Translations under genes and position numbers: made by a program
In this document: positions 24,001 through 64,000 of the stretch, piece after piece
How positions within the stretch are numbered: position 1 is the first letter of the stretch
How the letters are laid out: each line of letters starts with the position of its first letter
Notes under the pieces: model-generated
Databases searched by the model: none
What the model was told of the DNA's origin: nothing
The model's input: the letters and a program-made list of their open reading frames with translations, nothing else
Assembly: GCF_027580225.2 (NCBI RefSeq)
Contig: NC_073341.2
Location: 9,210,001-9,274,000 of the forward strand
Origin: Misgurnus anguillicaudatus
Taxonomy: Eukaryota; Chordata; Actinopteri; Cypriniformes; Cobitidae
DNA: 64,000 nt
Direction of reading: 5' to 3'

Positions 24001-24434
24001 TATGCATGTATTACATCTCTATTTGTTTACTTTGCAGCAAAAAAGAAAAAAGAGACGGAAGAGAAGGCAACGTCAAAGAAGAAATCGGGCTATTCAGTAA
24101 GTCTCAGCAAGTCTAGCAAAATCTCAGTTTTAACAAAAGTTTAATGTTTGCAGAAATGAAGAATATTGCTGGTCATTAAGAAATGTGTTTATGTATTTAT
24201 AGACGTGCACTTCAAGCCCAGAGGAGTGCATCTCTCCAGGCTTCGTCTAGCACTGCGGTCTCACAGGTACAAATTTACCCGAGCCCTGAATATAACAAGT
24301 GTCATGTTATATTTAATATGTAGAGTGACGTACATGCATTAAATCTCCATTTGTTTTATTTACAGCCTTCAATAAGCAGTGCTATAGACAGCCTGGAGAG
24401 AAAGCTGTTTTGCTTATCAGTTCACAAAAAATGA
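18004..24434 (+). CDS. Unrecognised 23-exon gene built by tandem exon duplication (983 aa)
   Basis: I do not recognise the family. Exons: 18004-18229, 19341-19413, 19555-19621, 19716-19809, 19901-19965, 20056-20111, 20244-20335, 20449-20778, 20892-21221, 21335-21664, 21778-22128, 22247-22495, 22625-22721, 22868-22943, 23037-23095, 23228-23249, 23346-23416, 23539-23608, 23703-23749, 23891-23945, 24038-24096, 24203-24266, 24366-24434. Every junction keeps frame: 2952 nt, ending TGA. Residues 1-75 are basic with one hydrophobic stretch, FRLIARFFLAMYNWLVSFLG (16-35), perhaps a membrane anchor. Residues about 225-755 are five tandem copies of a roughly 110-residue module with RARSSGG heptads and a Pro/Ala/Val-rich tail. 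Residues about 788-983 alternate PPQVQPAP-type and strongly basic segments (KKKKKREKRRLQRQKRR), possible nuclear or nucleic-acid-binding signals. The protein looks mostly disordered. The exon 5 donor (GTTTAA) and exon 12 acceptor are weak. Function is unknown; expression is unproven. Confidence 0.8.
18439..19201. mobile_element. MITE in intron 1 of the 23-exon gene
   Basis: About 41-bp inverted ends share GACCCGCAATGT (GGTAGCGCTTC at the left, GAAGCG-like AAAGCGTTACC at the right). Inner blocks GGGGTAGTAAGGTGGTAAAAAT and ATTTTTACCACCCTATTACC also pair. It is non-coding, 763 bp. Confidence 0.75.
20330..22500 (+). repeat. Array A: 443-bp tandem exon plus intron units
   Basis: The unit is one phase 1-1 exon of 330 nt and one intron of 113 nt that starts GTAAGTTATTAAAA and ends near TTATCAG. 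Starts at 20449, 20892 and 21335 are exactly 443 apart, and 21778 is again 443 on. The fourth exon is 351 nt through one extra heptad. The fifth is diverged and shortened at its 3' side. Intron copies are almost identical, so the duplications are recent or homogenised. Confidence 0.95.
22722..24202 (+). repeat. Array B: tandem proline/basic exon-pair units
   Basis: Four units of about 300-450 bp each hold an exon of phase 2-0 (CAAGTGCAGCCAGCACC type) and one of phase 0-2 (Lys/Arg-rich, ending GCTCA before GTAAGT). The intron before each proline exon repeats TTAACAATATTGTTTTAT then TTATAG. Divergence is greater than in array A, so this array is older. Confidence 0.85.
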
Positions 24435-24488
24435 AGTTGAGGGGAGCAGCAGCAGAAAGCTTCAATGAAGCCCCCCCCCCCAAATACA

Positions 24489-24494
24489 ATTAAA
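24489..24494 (+). terminator. Candidate variant poly(A) signal of the 23-exon gene
   Basis: ATTAAA lies 55 bases after the TGA, following a run of C. No AATAAA occurs close by, the next being near 25327. This is an inference from position only. Confidence 0.35.
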
Positions 24495-25920
24495 AAATTT
24501 AAAGACCTAACTCTTGAGATCATTGGTTTACAACTTTTTTAACTTATTACTCAGTTAGCTGGATTTCATTGTTATTTTTTGGGTTCTTTGATCTATTTGG
24601 TTCTTAGAATCACATCCTGTAGTTGCTGTCGAGCAACAGATTCAAACGTTAAAACCTGTCCGGGATCAGGTTTAGTTCACCAATAATAACAGCTTATCAG
24701 TATCAGAGGTGATGGGGGAAGTCTGTCACATGCGTGTCCTCTCCATGGTATTAAGAGCAATCCGTTGAGGATGGTGTGATATGAAGAGCTTTCTGAATTC
24801 AACGTGTAAAATTAAAATGAGAAAAAAGTTGAGAGAGAGAGAGAAATTTGATGAGAAAAATGAGAAAGCTTCTTTTCTTTTATAATAGTAACTTTAAAAC
24901 AGGTTAGATTACAGATGAGTACAGTGTTAAAACTTAAAATCAGGTAAACAATTCAAGATGTCAGGATCTACAGGCATACATTTTACATTTCATTAACATT
25001 AACTCATTAGCAGATGTCATGAGTTGCAGGGTTTCTTCTCATGGTTCCCAAATGGCTACAGACAGACAGCTGTATATATTCTGTTTGATAACCGTATATC
25101 CTCCAGCAATGAAGAAGCTCAAAGCTGGAAGTTTTATGTGAAGACGTGGCAGACAGAAAAACTAATCGTGCATCATGAAGTGTTATACAGTAAATTATTC
25201 ATGCGTTTTGTTCGTTGATTTATATGGATTCGTTTAAAATATTTAATTTTATTCATTTTTTTATTGTTTTGTTGAAAGATCAGTCTAAAGACTTGTATGT
25301 TTAACTAAGCGATCACCTGATTTGCAATAAACATGTTTTCACTTCAATAGTGAGCTTGACCCGAACCAAACGCACATCTATCTTACTGTAAAAACTGTAC
25401 ATTATATCAGCAGCCTTCAAACTAACTTGTTTGTTCTGCATTTCTCATCCTTTTGTTCCCAAACAGCCATGAAGAGACTGACAGACCCAGCTCCGGTTCA
25501 GTGTGATGCTCAATGATGACTGCAGCCATAGAGTCAACCAGAAGCAATGAAATCTGTGATGATCAAAGCCTTTAACTTTGCATCCCATGATCTGTGACGC
25601 CATTGCATTCATTTTGTCATCTTACATCCAGCTGAGAGGGACTTTTGGCCACATAAAAATATTCAGATAATCATCCCATCATATATTAATTCTCATGATG
25701 TATTTTAAGTACTACTGTAAAATTATGTTTATGGTTTTATTATTTTCACAGATAAGTGATGCGGTGTGAGGATGAGACCTTCCACATGCTCCTGAACTGT
25801 GATGCAGATACGAAATCGGAGGATTTATCTGTCTCTGACCACAACTACACCTCAAAATCACAGCTGAACCTGAAGCCACCTACATCTGATATGAGACAAC
25901 AGGGCTGTTTCCCAGACAGG
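24495..25920. other. No recognisable gene
   Basis: Short open frames at 25024-25218 and 25756-26037 carry no motif I recognise, and the latter runs into the dispersed repeat at 25921. A (GA)n tract is at 24831-24843. The first part may be 3' UTR of the 23-exon gene. Confidence 0.4.
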
Positions 25921-26151
25921 GCTTATTCTAGTACCAGACTAAAATGCAAATGTGAGCTGCCATCATTTTGTACTGACATCTCAACATATATCAGTGCCAT
26001 TGTTTTGTCTCAAGATGCACACCAGTATTGTTTTTAATATTGTTTTAAACTACTTAAATTTGGTCATATTTTTTGTCAACTAACGACATATTCAAACGTT
26101 TTATTTGATTAAGGGGGCGATTCCTAAAGAGGGATTAGATTAATCCAGAAC
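25921..26151 (+). repeat. Dispersed repeat, copy 2
   Basis: Nearly identical to 1491-1721 over 231 bp. It is preceded by GTTTCCCAGACAGG, the usual start of this fish repeat family. Confidence 0.8.
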
Positions 26152-26452
26152 CATCCCTGGTTGTGTCGATGACATGCTTGTCCTCACTACGGCACGCCTC
26201 TTACGCTATTGTTTCTGCGTCTTGTTCACACAGAATGCTTTACGATACGGCAATGTTACTAAGTGCTCTTTACGGAGCGATCCCAGAACATTTACAGGAC
26301 GTGTTTGTGTTCAAACAGAAGCCTCTATGCCAATTTTACGAAAAGTTTCTTGGACCAAAGTGCTGGGGTTTAAGTCGGTCTGCTTTGCGTTTTCCCTAAC
26401 AATGCCTTTTAGCTGAGACTTGTTTCATGCACAGCCTTTTGTATCTTATTGC

Positions 26453-26697
26453 TTAAAGGCAGGGTGCATGATCTCTGAAAGCCAATGTTGACATGTGAAA
26501 TCACCTAAATAAACACGCCCCTACCCCAATAGAATCTGGACCTTCTTTTGATAGACCCACGCCACACATAAACAACCCAGGCAACAATGTTGTTTTGTAG
26601 ACACGCCCCTTACTGCTGATTGGCTACAAGTGTGTTTTGGTAGTCGGCCCGACACTCTTTTCCAAAGCGTTTTTCAGAAATCGTGCTCCGCCTTTAA
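26453..26697. mobile_element. TTAA-flanked MITE
   Basis: TTAAAGGCAGGGTGCATGAT at the left pairs with ATCGTGCTCCGCCTTTAA at the right. TTAA at both ends fits a piggyBac-type target duplication. 245 bp, non-coding. Confidence 0.75.
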
Positions 26698-26810
26698 TGG
26701 ATACTGATGTAATATCAATTATACTTTATAAATTAAAGTTGTAAAGGAAAATGTAATTTATGATATTGTATTATATTGTAATTGAAAATAAATTCCATGG
26801 CTTCCATGTT

Positions 26811-27157
26811 TTAAAGGGGACATTTCACAAGACTAGACAAGATGTCAAATAAATCTTTGGTGTCTCCAGAGTATGTATTTGAAGTTTTAGCTCAAAATAC
26901 CATATAGATCGTTTATTATAGCATGTTAAAATTGACACTTTGTAGGTGTGAGCAAAAATGTGCAGTTTTTAGGTGTGTCCTTTAAAATGCATAATGAATA
27001 GTGCAGATTAAGGGGCGGAATATCCCCTTCTGACATCACAACGGGAGCCAAATTTCAATTACCTATTTTTTCACATGCTTTCAGAGAATTAATATAGCAC
27101 TAATTATAGCACTTAAACATGGAAAAAGTCAGATTTTCATAATATGTCCCCTTTAAG
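26811..27157 (-). mobile_element. TTAA-type MITE, copy B
   Basis: Ends TTAAAGGGGACATTTC and ATATGTCCCCTTTAA are inverted. The body is the inverse of 3299-3730. Confidence 0.8.
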
Positions 27158-27243
27158 TAAATTACATTTGGTTTGCAGTATGACTGCCTAATGATTATAG
27201 CCATTTTCTTTAGTGAAAAAATTTGACCATGTACACTCAAACC

Positions 27244-28144
27244 TACGGAAGCCGAGAGAGGACATGCACTATTATTATTTTTGCTTGCTTGTTTTCTCGT
27301 GATCATGACTTAATTTCTCGTGATCTCGAGATAACAAAAATTGTTTTCTCGTGATCACGACTTAATTTCTCGTTTTCTCGAGATAACGAAAGTTGTTTTC
27401 TCGTGATCACGACTTAATTTTCTCATGATCTCGAGAAAACGATCTCGTTATCGTGCCATGATAATCCAAATGTCATAATGTAATTTCCTGTTCATAATTT
27501 ATTCTATTTTGAAGTGGACTGCTAATGTATATGAGTTGGGGTCTTCGCCGTTACCACACTAATGTGTAGATAGACTTAATATATAAATAAAGTTGGACGT
27601 TCATGTTCGTGAATTTAGGGACCATCTTTAAAGTAATACTGTAACGTTACACGTTTCTATCGTCAATAGTATTTAACAGTTTATTTAAATAAATATCAAC
27701 AATCTAAAAAGTGTGCATTAGCTGACAACCACATAAACACGTTGGTTTTGTGACTGTTTGTTGACTTTCAGTCATTCCATTTAAATGCTGTTAAAAGTAG
27801 AAACGTGTATTGAGTAACTTAAAGACGGTCCCTAAATTCACCACTGTAAAATTGTAAATATTGACAAATCTATTTCAGCTTGAGCGATCTCTGATCCAAG
27901 TAAAATCTCATTTGTTTATCCATGCTAATTTAGCAAAATATGCTTTTGCTGTTTACAAACAAAACAACTCGTTCAATCGAGTACACGCAAGCTTTAATGA
28001 CATCTCAAGAACACAACTTATGTTATGTCGAGATCACGAGAAAACAACCCCTGCCATCTCGAGACCACGAGAAACCAAGCCGTGACCACGAGAAAACAAG
28101 CAAGCAAAAAGAATAATAGTGCATGGCCTCTCTCGGCTTCCGTA
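27244..28144. mobile_element. 901-bp element with long TIRs and TCTCGTGATC subrepeats
   Basis: Terminal inverted repeats of about 65 bp begin TACGGAAGCCGAGAGAGG, followed by GCTTGCTTGTTTTCTCGTG. Direct CAAACC copies flank it (27238-27243, 28145-28150). Just inside each end are repeated TTCTCGTGATCACGA words. An inner inverted pair (GAATTTAGGGACC, GGTCCCTAAATTC) suggests a second element or an inner palindrome. No transposase is seen. Confidence 0.85.
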
Positions 28145-28150
28145 CAAACC

Positions 28151-28938
28151 CCCACTCTGACATCACACATGAATTTTGGTTGGGCAACATTTTCTTCAAT
28201 CCATTCTTGTGTTAGGTTAAACATGGAAAAGCCCAATAGTTGTGTTAAATTGACCTATAGCATCTTCTTTTAGGTGAGCCAAAATTCATTAAAACCTCTA
28301 TAATTTATTATAACATCTAAAAGAGATATATGGCACATTTTGTTACAAGTAGCTGTACCAAAACAAACTTGTGTAAGGACCATTGAGCAAACACTAGTCT
28401 GCGTAGGTTTGACCTCATGAGACACTGCGCAAATTTATCATGTTATGACACCAAAGTATCGCGAGAGTGACTCAGAAACATACAGAACAATTTACTGAAG
28501 AATAGCTCCTGCGGTACTTTGATGTCATACGCAGTGCAGCGTCATATGAAGTCCAAAACCGAATATACAATTTTTAACCCTAGTGTAGTCACGCCCATGG
28601 ACCGCTGGCTGAATTTTCGAGACCCGTATGACCAAAATACCTGACCGGAAGCGTTGCAAATATGACTGCCAAGTGCGGAGACTTTCTTTAAAGGGACTTT
28701 AAGTGAATCTCCCCCTGTGTGTTTGCGGAAGAAATAAATTAATTTTGGGTTGAAGCGACATTAAGGTGATATTTATTTTGTAAGCAATGCTGTTGATAAT
28801 TTATAAACAGAACGGGTCCCTTTAAATCCTGAGTAAAGGGAAGCAGGTGGGCGTGGCGTGCCCTGCACAACACAACAGTGCTGCAGGCTGCTCAAGTGAA
28901 ATCACTGCTTTTATCTGTAGGTTTTTATTGACAGTGAG
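28151..28938 (+). promoter_or_regulatory. Upstream region of tprg1l
   Basis: This holds no coding sequence. A GC-richer stretch with GGTGGGCGTGGCG (about 28847) is a possible Sp/KLF-type site. TTTATCTGTAG at 28910-28920 looks like a splice acceptor 18 bases before the ATG, so a 5' UTR exon may lie upstream. All inferred. Confidence 0.4.
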
Positions 28939-36782
<7,844 letters not shown>

Positions 36783-37477
36783 CTGCAGAATTTCTTCTCC
36801 AGTGCTCTCATACTCTGATCGAGTATTGATGAGTAATATTGTGACAGTATGTAAGCTGGTTTAACTGTTGGAGGTATGGTTAAGAGGATGAGCCTAAATG
36901 GACCTGATGCCAATCTAAGAGCCCCGTTCCTCTATCCATGTCCCCCATTTTAATGTGGCTTAATGGATACGGTTTGTGTGTGTGGCCTTGGCTATTACTT
37001 TAAAGTCTAGATGCACTGATCTTGTTACTGCATGCTTTGTTGACGACACACTTTTCCAAAATTGTGACTTTCCATGACAAGGGCATCAGATGTTATTCTG
37101 TGCTCCCACATCATACGTTAACAATTTGGTGATTCAAAGGTGTTTGGATGGTCTAGGAAAGGACATATGTAGATTTTCACGTTACTGAATGTCGAACAGA
37201 CAGATTTTTACTAGATAGTAGAGTTTGAGAGTTTGTCAGCTTATATAGCACATCTCATTCACAAAAAGCAAGCATTTTAAAGCTTATCACTACTGAAAAA
37301 AGTGCATGTCTTCTGAATTAAAAGTACTAAGGCTTATGTAAAATTTTAATCTTAAGTTGTTACATTATGGTGTTCATATGCTGCACAAGGTATACACATT
37401 TCTGATATTTTTGTGTTCCTGTAATACTGATCAGGTGAGAAACTATAGGGAGGTTTCCAGGACAGGGTTTAGATTAA

Positions 37478-37753
37478 AGCAACACTATGTAGTTTCCATG
37501 TAAAAATGACTTACAGCTCCCCCATGTGGTTGAAAAGAGCAACAGTGCCTGGTATCAGACACTCTTCTGCAGGCAGGGGGAGGGGCGGGGCTGTGATTCC
37601 TACCCTCCACCGCCACTTTCAGAGCGTGCTTGTAGCAACTAGGAGGCTGCTCAGGTTTCAGCAACAGTACAATTTGTCCAGTTAAAAGTTGTTCTATCAC
37701 TGAAATAATTTTAGAGACATTATTTAAAGGTAAAAAAACTACATAGTGTTGCT
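37478..37753. mobile_element. TTAA-flanked MITE inserted in a dispersed repeat
   Basis: Ends AGCAACACTATGTAGTTT and its inverse AAACTACATAGTGTTGCT lie between TTAA copies at 37474-37477 and 37754-37757. Removing it restores GATTAATCCAGGACTAGG, the sequence of the repeat family at 1491-1721, which confirms the TTAA duplication. Confidence 0.85.
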
Positions 37754-38847
37754 TTAATCCAGGACTAGGCCTTAGTTATTTTAGGACATCTAAGTAGTTT
37801 TTACAAACCAAAAACTAGCCACAAGTTTGAATGATTTTGTATTTTGCTTTCGATAGCACAAGGCAGAATGGACATGAATGAAAGTCAACAGGAAGCACCT
37901 TTCTAATATGTTGTTAATTTCACACGTTTGCTTTTACTGTCAGATCTTTCCCTGTGCAAATTTCAAACTGAACTTCCAGTCTAGTCTTGTATATCTGATG
38001 TATTGTATTACTACATGTGCATTTCTGTGTGTTAATTCTGGTATGTGTGTTTTATCAACCGCTAAATTAAGCCAATGTTTGTTTCTTTAACGTAAGTGAC
38101 AAATGTATGTCGTGCTTCATTAACAGAAAACACAAATGATACTGGATGCTAAAACTGTTATTTAAGGCTAAATTCGGTTGTATTTTTTACGGCTTGTATG
38201 TTTGTGATGATACTGTTAATTCCTCAGGTCAAGTTTGTCTTGCTTGTTTGCTTATGGATGCATGACAAAGTGGAAGACTCCATAAAGACTTTCCTCTGTC
38301 GATTGATTACGGGTTGTGAAACTTCATGCTTATGCACTTTTTGACCAATTCTTATTTTGCTTTGCAGAGAAACAGTAGTAGGCCTACTCTTATTAAAGTA
38401 TTATGTTTTGAAATGTATTTAAATACAGGAATTACTGCATATTATATAGGTTTTGTTTTAACTTGAATTGTAGAGTTGTGCATCTCATAGTCTTTGAGTC
38501 ATAGCCTCGAATTAACAAGAAACCCAAAGCACTTTTACAGCTTATGTGTTTATCAAGCTCAAAAGTGTTTTCAAATTCATTTATCCATATAACAAAACAT
38601 TAAAGAGTTTCATTAAAGTTTCTAATACCCCAAATTCATCATTTCTTTAGGTTATAAACTAGTTTGGGATTTTATGTAATGTAAACAATGATAAAGTAAA
38701 TGAATATAGCTCATGTAAAGTGTATTTATTTCATTTATTTAATCCAAGTGATTTAATTTCACTCAGTAAACAAAAGTAATCAAATTTAACAAAGTTCAGC
38801 TCAAGATGCTTAGTGTCAAATGTTTTAAAGGACAATTTAGAGAAAAT

Positions 38848-38853
38848 AATAAA
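38848..38853 (+). terminator. Candidate poly(A) signal, tprg1l
   Basis: AATAAA on the plus strand, about 2.07 kb after the stop codon. It lies 25 bases from the opposing signal at 38878-38883. Confidence 0.4.
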
Positions 38854-38877
38854 TCTATGAGATTATTACAAATAGCC

Positions 38878-38883
38878 TTTATT
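38878..38883 (-). terminator. Candidate poly(A) signal, wrap73
   Basis: TTTATT on the plus strand is AATAAA on the minus strand, about 1.29 kb after the wrap73 stop. The wrap73 3' UTR would then include the MITE at 39025-39780. Confidence 0.4.
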
Positions 38884-39024
38884 ACAAATTCTATAAAAAA
38901 AACAAACTATACAACATGTACAACAGACATTATTAAATTCAAATCACATACAGCTAAAAACCCACTGTAAATCTAAAGTGTCATAAATCTGATGCTTTCT
39001 AAGATGATACTTTATGTTTGGTCC

Positions 39025-39780
39025 TTAAAGGGACACTCCACTTTTTTTTTTTTTTAAATATGCTCATTTTCCAGCTCCCCAGGTTGAACATTTGATTTTT
39101 GGCATTTTGGAGGTCATTCGGCTGGTCTCCGGGTCTGGCGCTGGCACTTTTGGCATATCTTGGCGTGGTCCGTTGAATCTGGTTGGACTATGAGCAGCAC
39201 ACTAAAAATTTCGATATTTTCGATATTTTTTCCTGTTTGGAGCTTGACTCTTCTGTGGTTGCATCGTGCACCAAGACCGATAGAAAACCAAAAGCTGTGA
39301 CTTTCCAGGCAGACATGGCCAGAAACCACACTCTCAGACTGCCCAACAATCAGAGACGTTGCTGCTGTAACATGGGAGCAGCAGGCGTAGTGATATTACG
39401 CACTGCCCTAAAATAGTCCCCTTGGTAACTTTCAATGCAGCCATGTTACAGCAGCAAAGTCCCTGATTACTACACCAGAATGAGAGTTTAGTTCATAGCC
39501 GTATCTGTCTAGAAAATCACAACTTTTGGTTTTCCGCCAGTCTTGGTGCACGATGTAACTACAGAAGAGTTTTAAATAGGAAAAATATCAAAACTCTTTG
39601 GTTACTTTTTAGCGCGCTGGTAATGGTCCAACCAGATTCAATGGATTATGCCAAGCCATGCCAAAAGTGCCAGCGCCAGACCCGGAGACCAGCTGAATGG
39701 ATTCCAAAACGGCGAGAATCAAATGCTCAACTCCAGGGGAGCTGAAAAATGAGCATATTTTTTAAAAAGTGTCCCTTTAA
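39025..39780. mobile_element. TTAA-flanked long inverted-repeat MITE
   Basis: TTAAAGGGACACTCCACTTT and AAAAAGTGTCCCTTTAA are inverse ends. Inner arms pair over more than 150 bp (GGTCTCCGGGTCTGGCGCTGG with its complement). Non-coding, in the presumed wrap73 3' UTR. Confidence 0.85.
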
Positions 39781-40169
39781 AGCACAAGAGCTATGTCTAG
39801 TCATGAAAAGCACTAAGTGAATGCTTCAGTCAGGTTATACACTTTTTTTACTATCACATTTTTCAGCTTTAGTGGGTAGAATTATACTTGTAATGACAAA
39901 GACTATTGAATTTTGATTTATCATTTAACTTTGGAACATTTCATTATGTATATATTAGTGGAGATGAAATAATCCAGTAAAAACCCCAGTAAATGTAAAA
40001 ATACAAGATGACATGCTGATGTATTATTGTAGGCACAATGTGTTCACTAGTGTTTTGTAGATCTCTCCATGAAGGTCACAATCATACGAGAGCAGTTTAT
40101 CTTATTTAAGGATTCATAGAAACCGGTCCTACAGTTCTGGAAGTACTGATGTAGTGCTTTGGTTTACTT

Positions 40170-62009
<21,840 letters not shown>

Positions 62010-62448
62010 GGTATCGGAAACTATTACTCTGGGTCTGAAATAATAAAAACATTATTTGTATTGTATTACAATGGTATAAAACACACTACATTATAACTAC
62101 TGTGGGTTGATGCATACAGTACTTTGAAATGGTCAGACAGGTAACCAAGATGACCCAAAGGGTATGTCATGTCTTAAAACCTACAGCCAGTGCTGGATAT
62201 GTTCAGATTGATTTAAAAGTGAAATTAAAACACCACCGTTTATAAACCACCACATGTTCTTACCTCAACTTATACTGAATTTAGAAGCCACCAAACACTT
62301 CCGTGTTTTCCCTATTTAAGGGATTAGTCAATTTTCTTAAAAAAAAAAAAAACAGATAATTTACTCACCACCATGTCAGCCAAAATGTTGATGTCTTTCT
62401 TTGTTCAGTTGAGAAGAAATTATGTTTTTTGAGGAAAACATTCTAGGA
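62010..62448 (-). promoter_or_regulatory. Upstream region of wrap73
   Basis: No clear TATA box or CpG-rich promoter is visible. AAGCCACCAAACACTTCC (62286) recurs at 7077. The transcription start may lie farther upstream, beyond the hAT element, with a 5' UTR intron. Confidence 0.3.
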
Positions 62449-63395
62449 CAGGGGTTCTCAAAGTTTACATTCAAAGGTCCAAATCTGAATTCTCATCATT
62501 TTCATAAGGTCCGGAAAAACTGGTTATTACAAAAATTGTCAAGCATGGTAATAACTTTATGTAAATCACTTGTTTATATAACAAATCAACACAAATAGTT
62601 TGGGAGAAACATAACAAGTGTATTTTGCATTTAAAGTAAAAACATTTTTTAAACATAAACACAAAAAAATATGCCAAAAGTAACCAGGTGCAAAATACAG
62701 AGGAAGTTTGTTTTCCATCAGATGCATTAACCATGGCAAAAAAGTGTGGTTGGTTGACGGAGACACTGACCAAAATTAGGGGTGCACCTATAATTTGGCT
62801 GATGATGCTTGCTATGCTTCTCAATGAATTACAGTGAAATGCCGTTACATCCAAAAGCCAGGGGGCGCTCTCGTGCAGAAACTCAATATGCGCTGCAGAC
62901 GAAGAACCAGACACACGCAGCTCCAGGAAATGTCTTAAGGATAAATTAATATTGCTGTTCTTCAAACCTTTTCAGGTATTTTCATGATAATAAAGAACAT
63001 GTATAGTGATTATGTTTGACGAGTGTTGCTTTTTCAAATGCATGTTATAAACGACTCAAACCAACAATGATTTCAGATCGATAAGGACTTGCTGATCAAA
63101 AGTCGTAGTACATGAAGTAGCTGTGCATAATATCTGGGTGTGATGGCTATAGCGTCACACAGGACATTTTTAAATATCTCGTTTTATTTTCGGACCAGGA
63201 ATACTCTTAAATCTAAAAAGATAAAAACTAAACGAATGGTTTACAAGTTTAATATGCATTTGTAAAGTAGCAAATGCACACATTTAATCATTGACATAGA
63301 AATGAATGCACTTTTAATATGAAGTGGACGCGGGTCCGGATCAAGTTCCCGTCGGGTCCGGATCCGGACCGGAGTCCGGACTTTGAGAACCCCTG
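62449..63395. mobile_element. hAT-type element with 8-bp target duplication
   Basis: Ends CAGGGGTTCTCAAAGT and ACTTTGAGAACCCCTG are perfect inverses. Perfect duplication TTCTAGGA (62441-62448, 63396-63403). 947 bp. The 164-codon minus-strand open frame inside lacks transposase motifs. Confidence 0.92.
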
Positions 63396-63462
63396 TTCTA
63401 GGATTTGTCTCATTTTAATGGACTTTAATGGACACCAACACTTAACTCAACACTTAACAGAT

Positions 63463-64000
63463 TTTTTCAACGGAGTTTCAAAGGACTCTAAATGATCCCA
63501 AACGAGGCATAAGGGTCTTATCTAGCGAAACGATTGTCATTTTTGACAAGAAAAAAAAATGCACTTTTAAACCACAACTTCTCGTCTATCTCCGATCGTG
63601 TGACGTGCCAGCACGACCTCACGTAATTGCGTAGTGACGTAATAAATGTATCGTGTTACATATATGAAACGCACATTTGTGAAATATTTTAAACAAAAAA
63701 CTGACACAAAGACATTAATTATTATTCGACATACAACAACATCGGAACGGTGCTCATTCTCCACACTTGTAAACATTGGGGCGTAGTCTCGCATACATCA
63801 TCTTTGACCTCTTGACGTGATGACGTATTACGTGAGGTCGCCCTGGCGCATCACAGGACTGGAGATAGACGAGAAGTTGTGGTTTAAAAGTGCATATTTT
63901 TTATTTTTCTTGTCAAAAATGACAATCATTTCGCTAGACGAGACCCTTTTGTCTCACTTGAGATCGTTTAGAGTCCTCTGAAACTCTGTTGAGGAAAAAC
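63463..64000. mobile_element. Long inverted-repeat MITE, cut by the window end
   Basis: TTTCGCTAGACGAGACCC near 63928 pairs with GGGTCTTATCTAGCGAAA near 63508. Arms run through CCACAACTTCTCGTCTATCTC and its inverse. A partial relative with the TTTCGCTAGATAAGACCC block is at 40507. Confidence 0.8.

Larger units (their letters stand above)
36783..38853 (+). other. Probable tprg1l 3' UTR and downstream
   Basis: It has no coding features and contains the MITE at 37478-37753. The first clear AATAAA on this strand is 38848-38853, so the 3' UTR may be about 2 kb. Short open frames here are ignored. Confidence 0.45.

Noticed and set aside
26163..26416. Two overlapping plus-strand open frames of about 80 codons
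   Set aside because: Neither shows a recognisable domain or splice context. Possibly a decayed transposon piece, but I cannot support a call.
62471..62965. 164-codon minus-strand open frame upstream of wrap73
   Set aside because: It lies wholly inside a non-autonomous hAT element and has no transposase or other motif.

Overview
The window is vertebrate nuclear DNA, most likely a cyprinid-like teleost. Genes are split by GT-AG introns. The intergenic and intronic DNA is packed with fish-type DNA transposons (hAT, Tc1/mariner, TTAA-flanked MITEs), an L2-like LINE, (CA)n tracts and minisatellites. Two genes are firmly identified by exon-by-exon reading, and their arrangement matches the human 1p36 order I know (TPRG1L and WRAP73 tail to tail).

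Layout. 1-3.7 kb: a RecQ-like helicase fragment broken by a fold-back element, then dispersed repeats. 3.74-4.79 kb (minus): the last four exons of a ROS1-type receptor tyrosine kinase, with an in-frame stop in its tail. 4.8-17.7 kb: transposon-rich DNA in which I find no further kinase exons. 17.8-24.5 kb (plus): an unrecognised gene that reads open through 23 exons (983 codons plus stop). Much of it was built by tandem exon duplication: an array of 443-bp units carrying phase 1-1 exons with RSSGG heptads, then an array of paired proline-rich and Arg/Lys-rich exons. 28.9-36.8 kb (plus): complete tprg1l, six exons, 269 aa, with a Tc1-like element and a 2.7 kb 21-bp minisatellite in its introns. 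40.2-62.0 kb (minus): complete wrap73 coding sequence, twelve exons, 450 aa, whose introns carry nested hAT, LINE, fold-back and hairpin elements. 62.4-64 kb: a hAT element and a long inverted repeat upstream of wrap73.

The genes do not form an operon. tprg1l (presynaptic protein) and wrap73 (centrosomal WD40 protein) are linked by conserved synteny only, and candidate poly(A) signals on opposite strands lie about 25 bp apart between them. The strongest candidate for something undescribed is the 17.8-24.5 kb gene: exon phases agree at every junction, the intron sequence is duplicated with the exons, and one duplicated exon has lost its first acceptor but keeps frame through a second AG six bases downstream. 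A second candidate is a transposable hairpin family whose loop core is conserved while its stem arms have diverged yet still pair, with an empty-site comparison inside the window.
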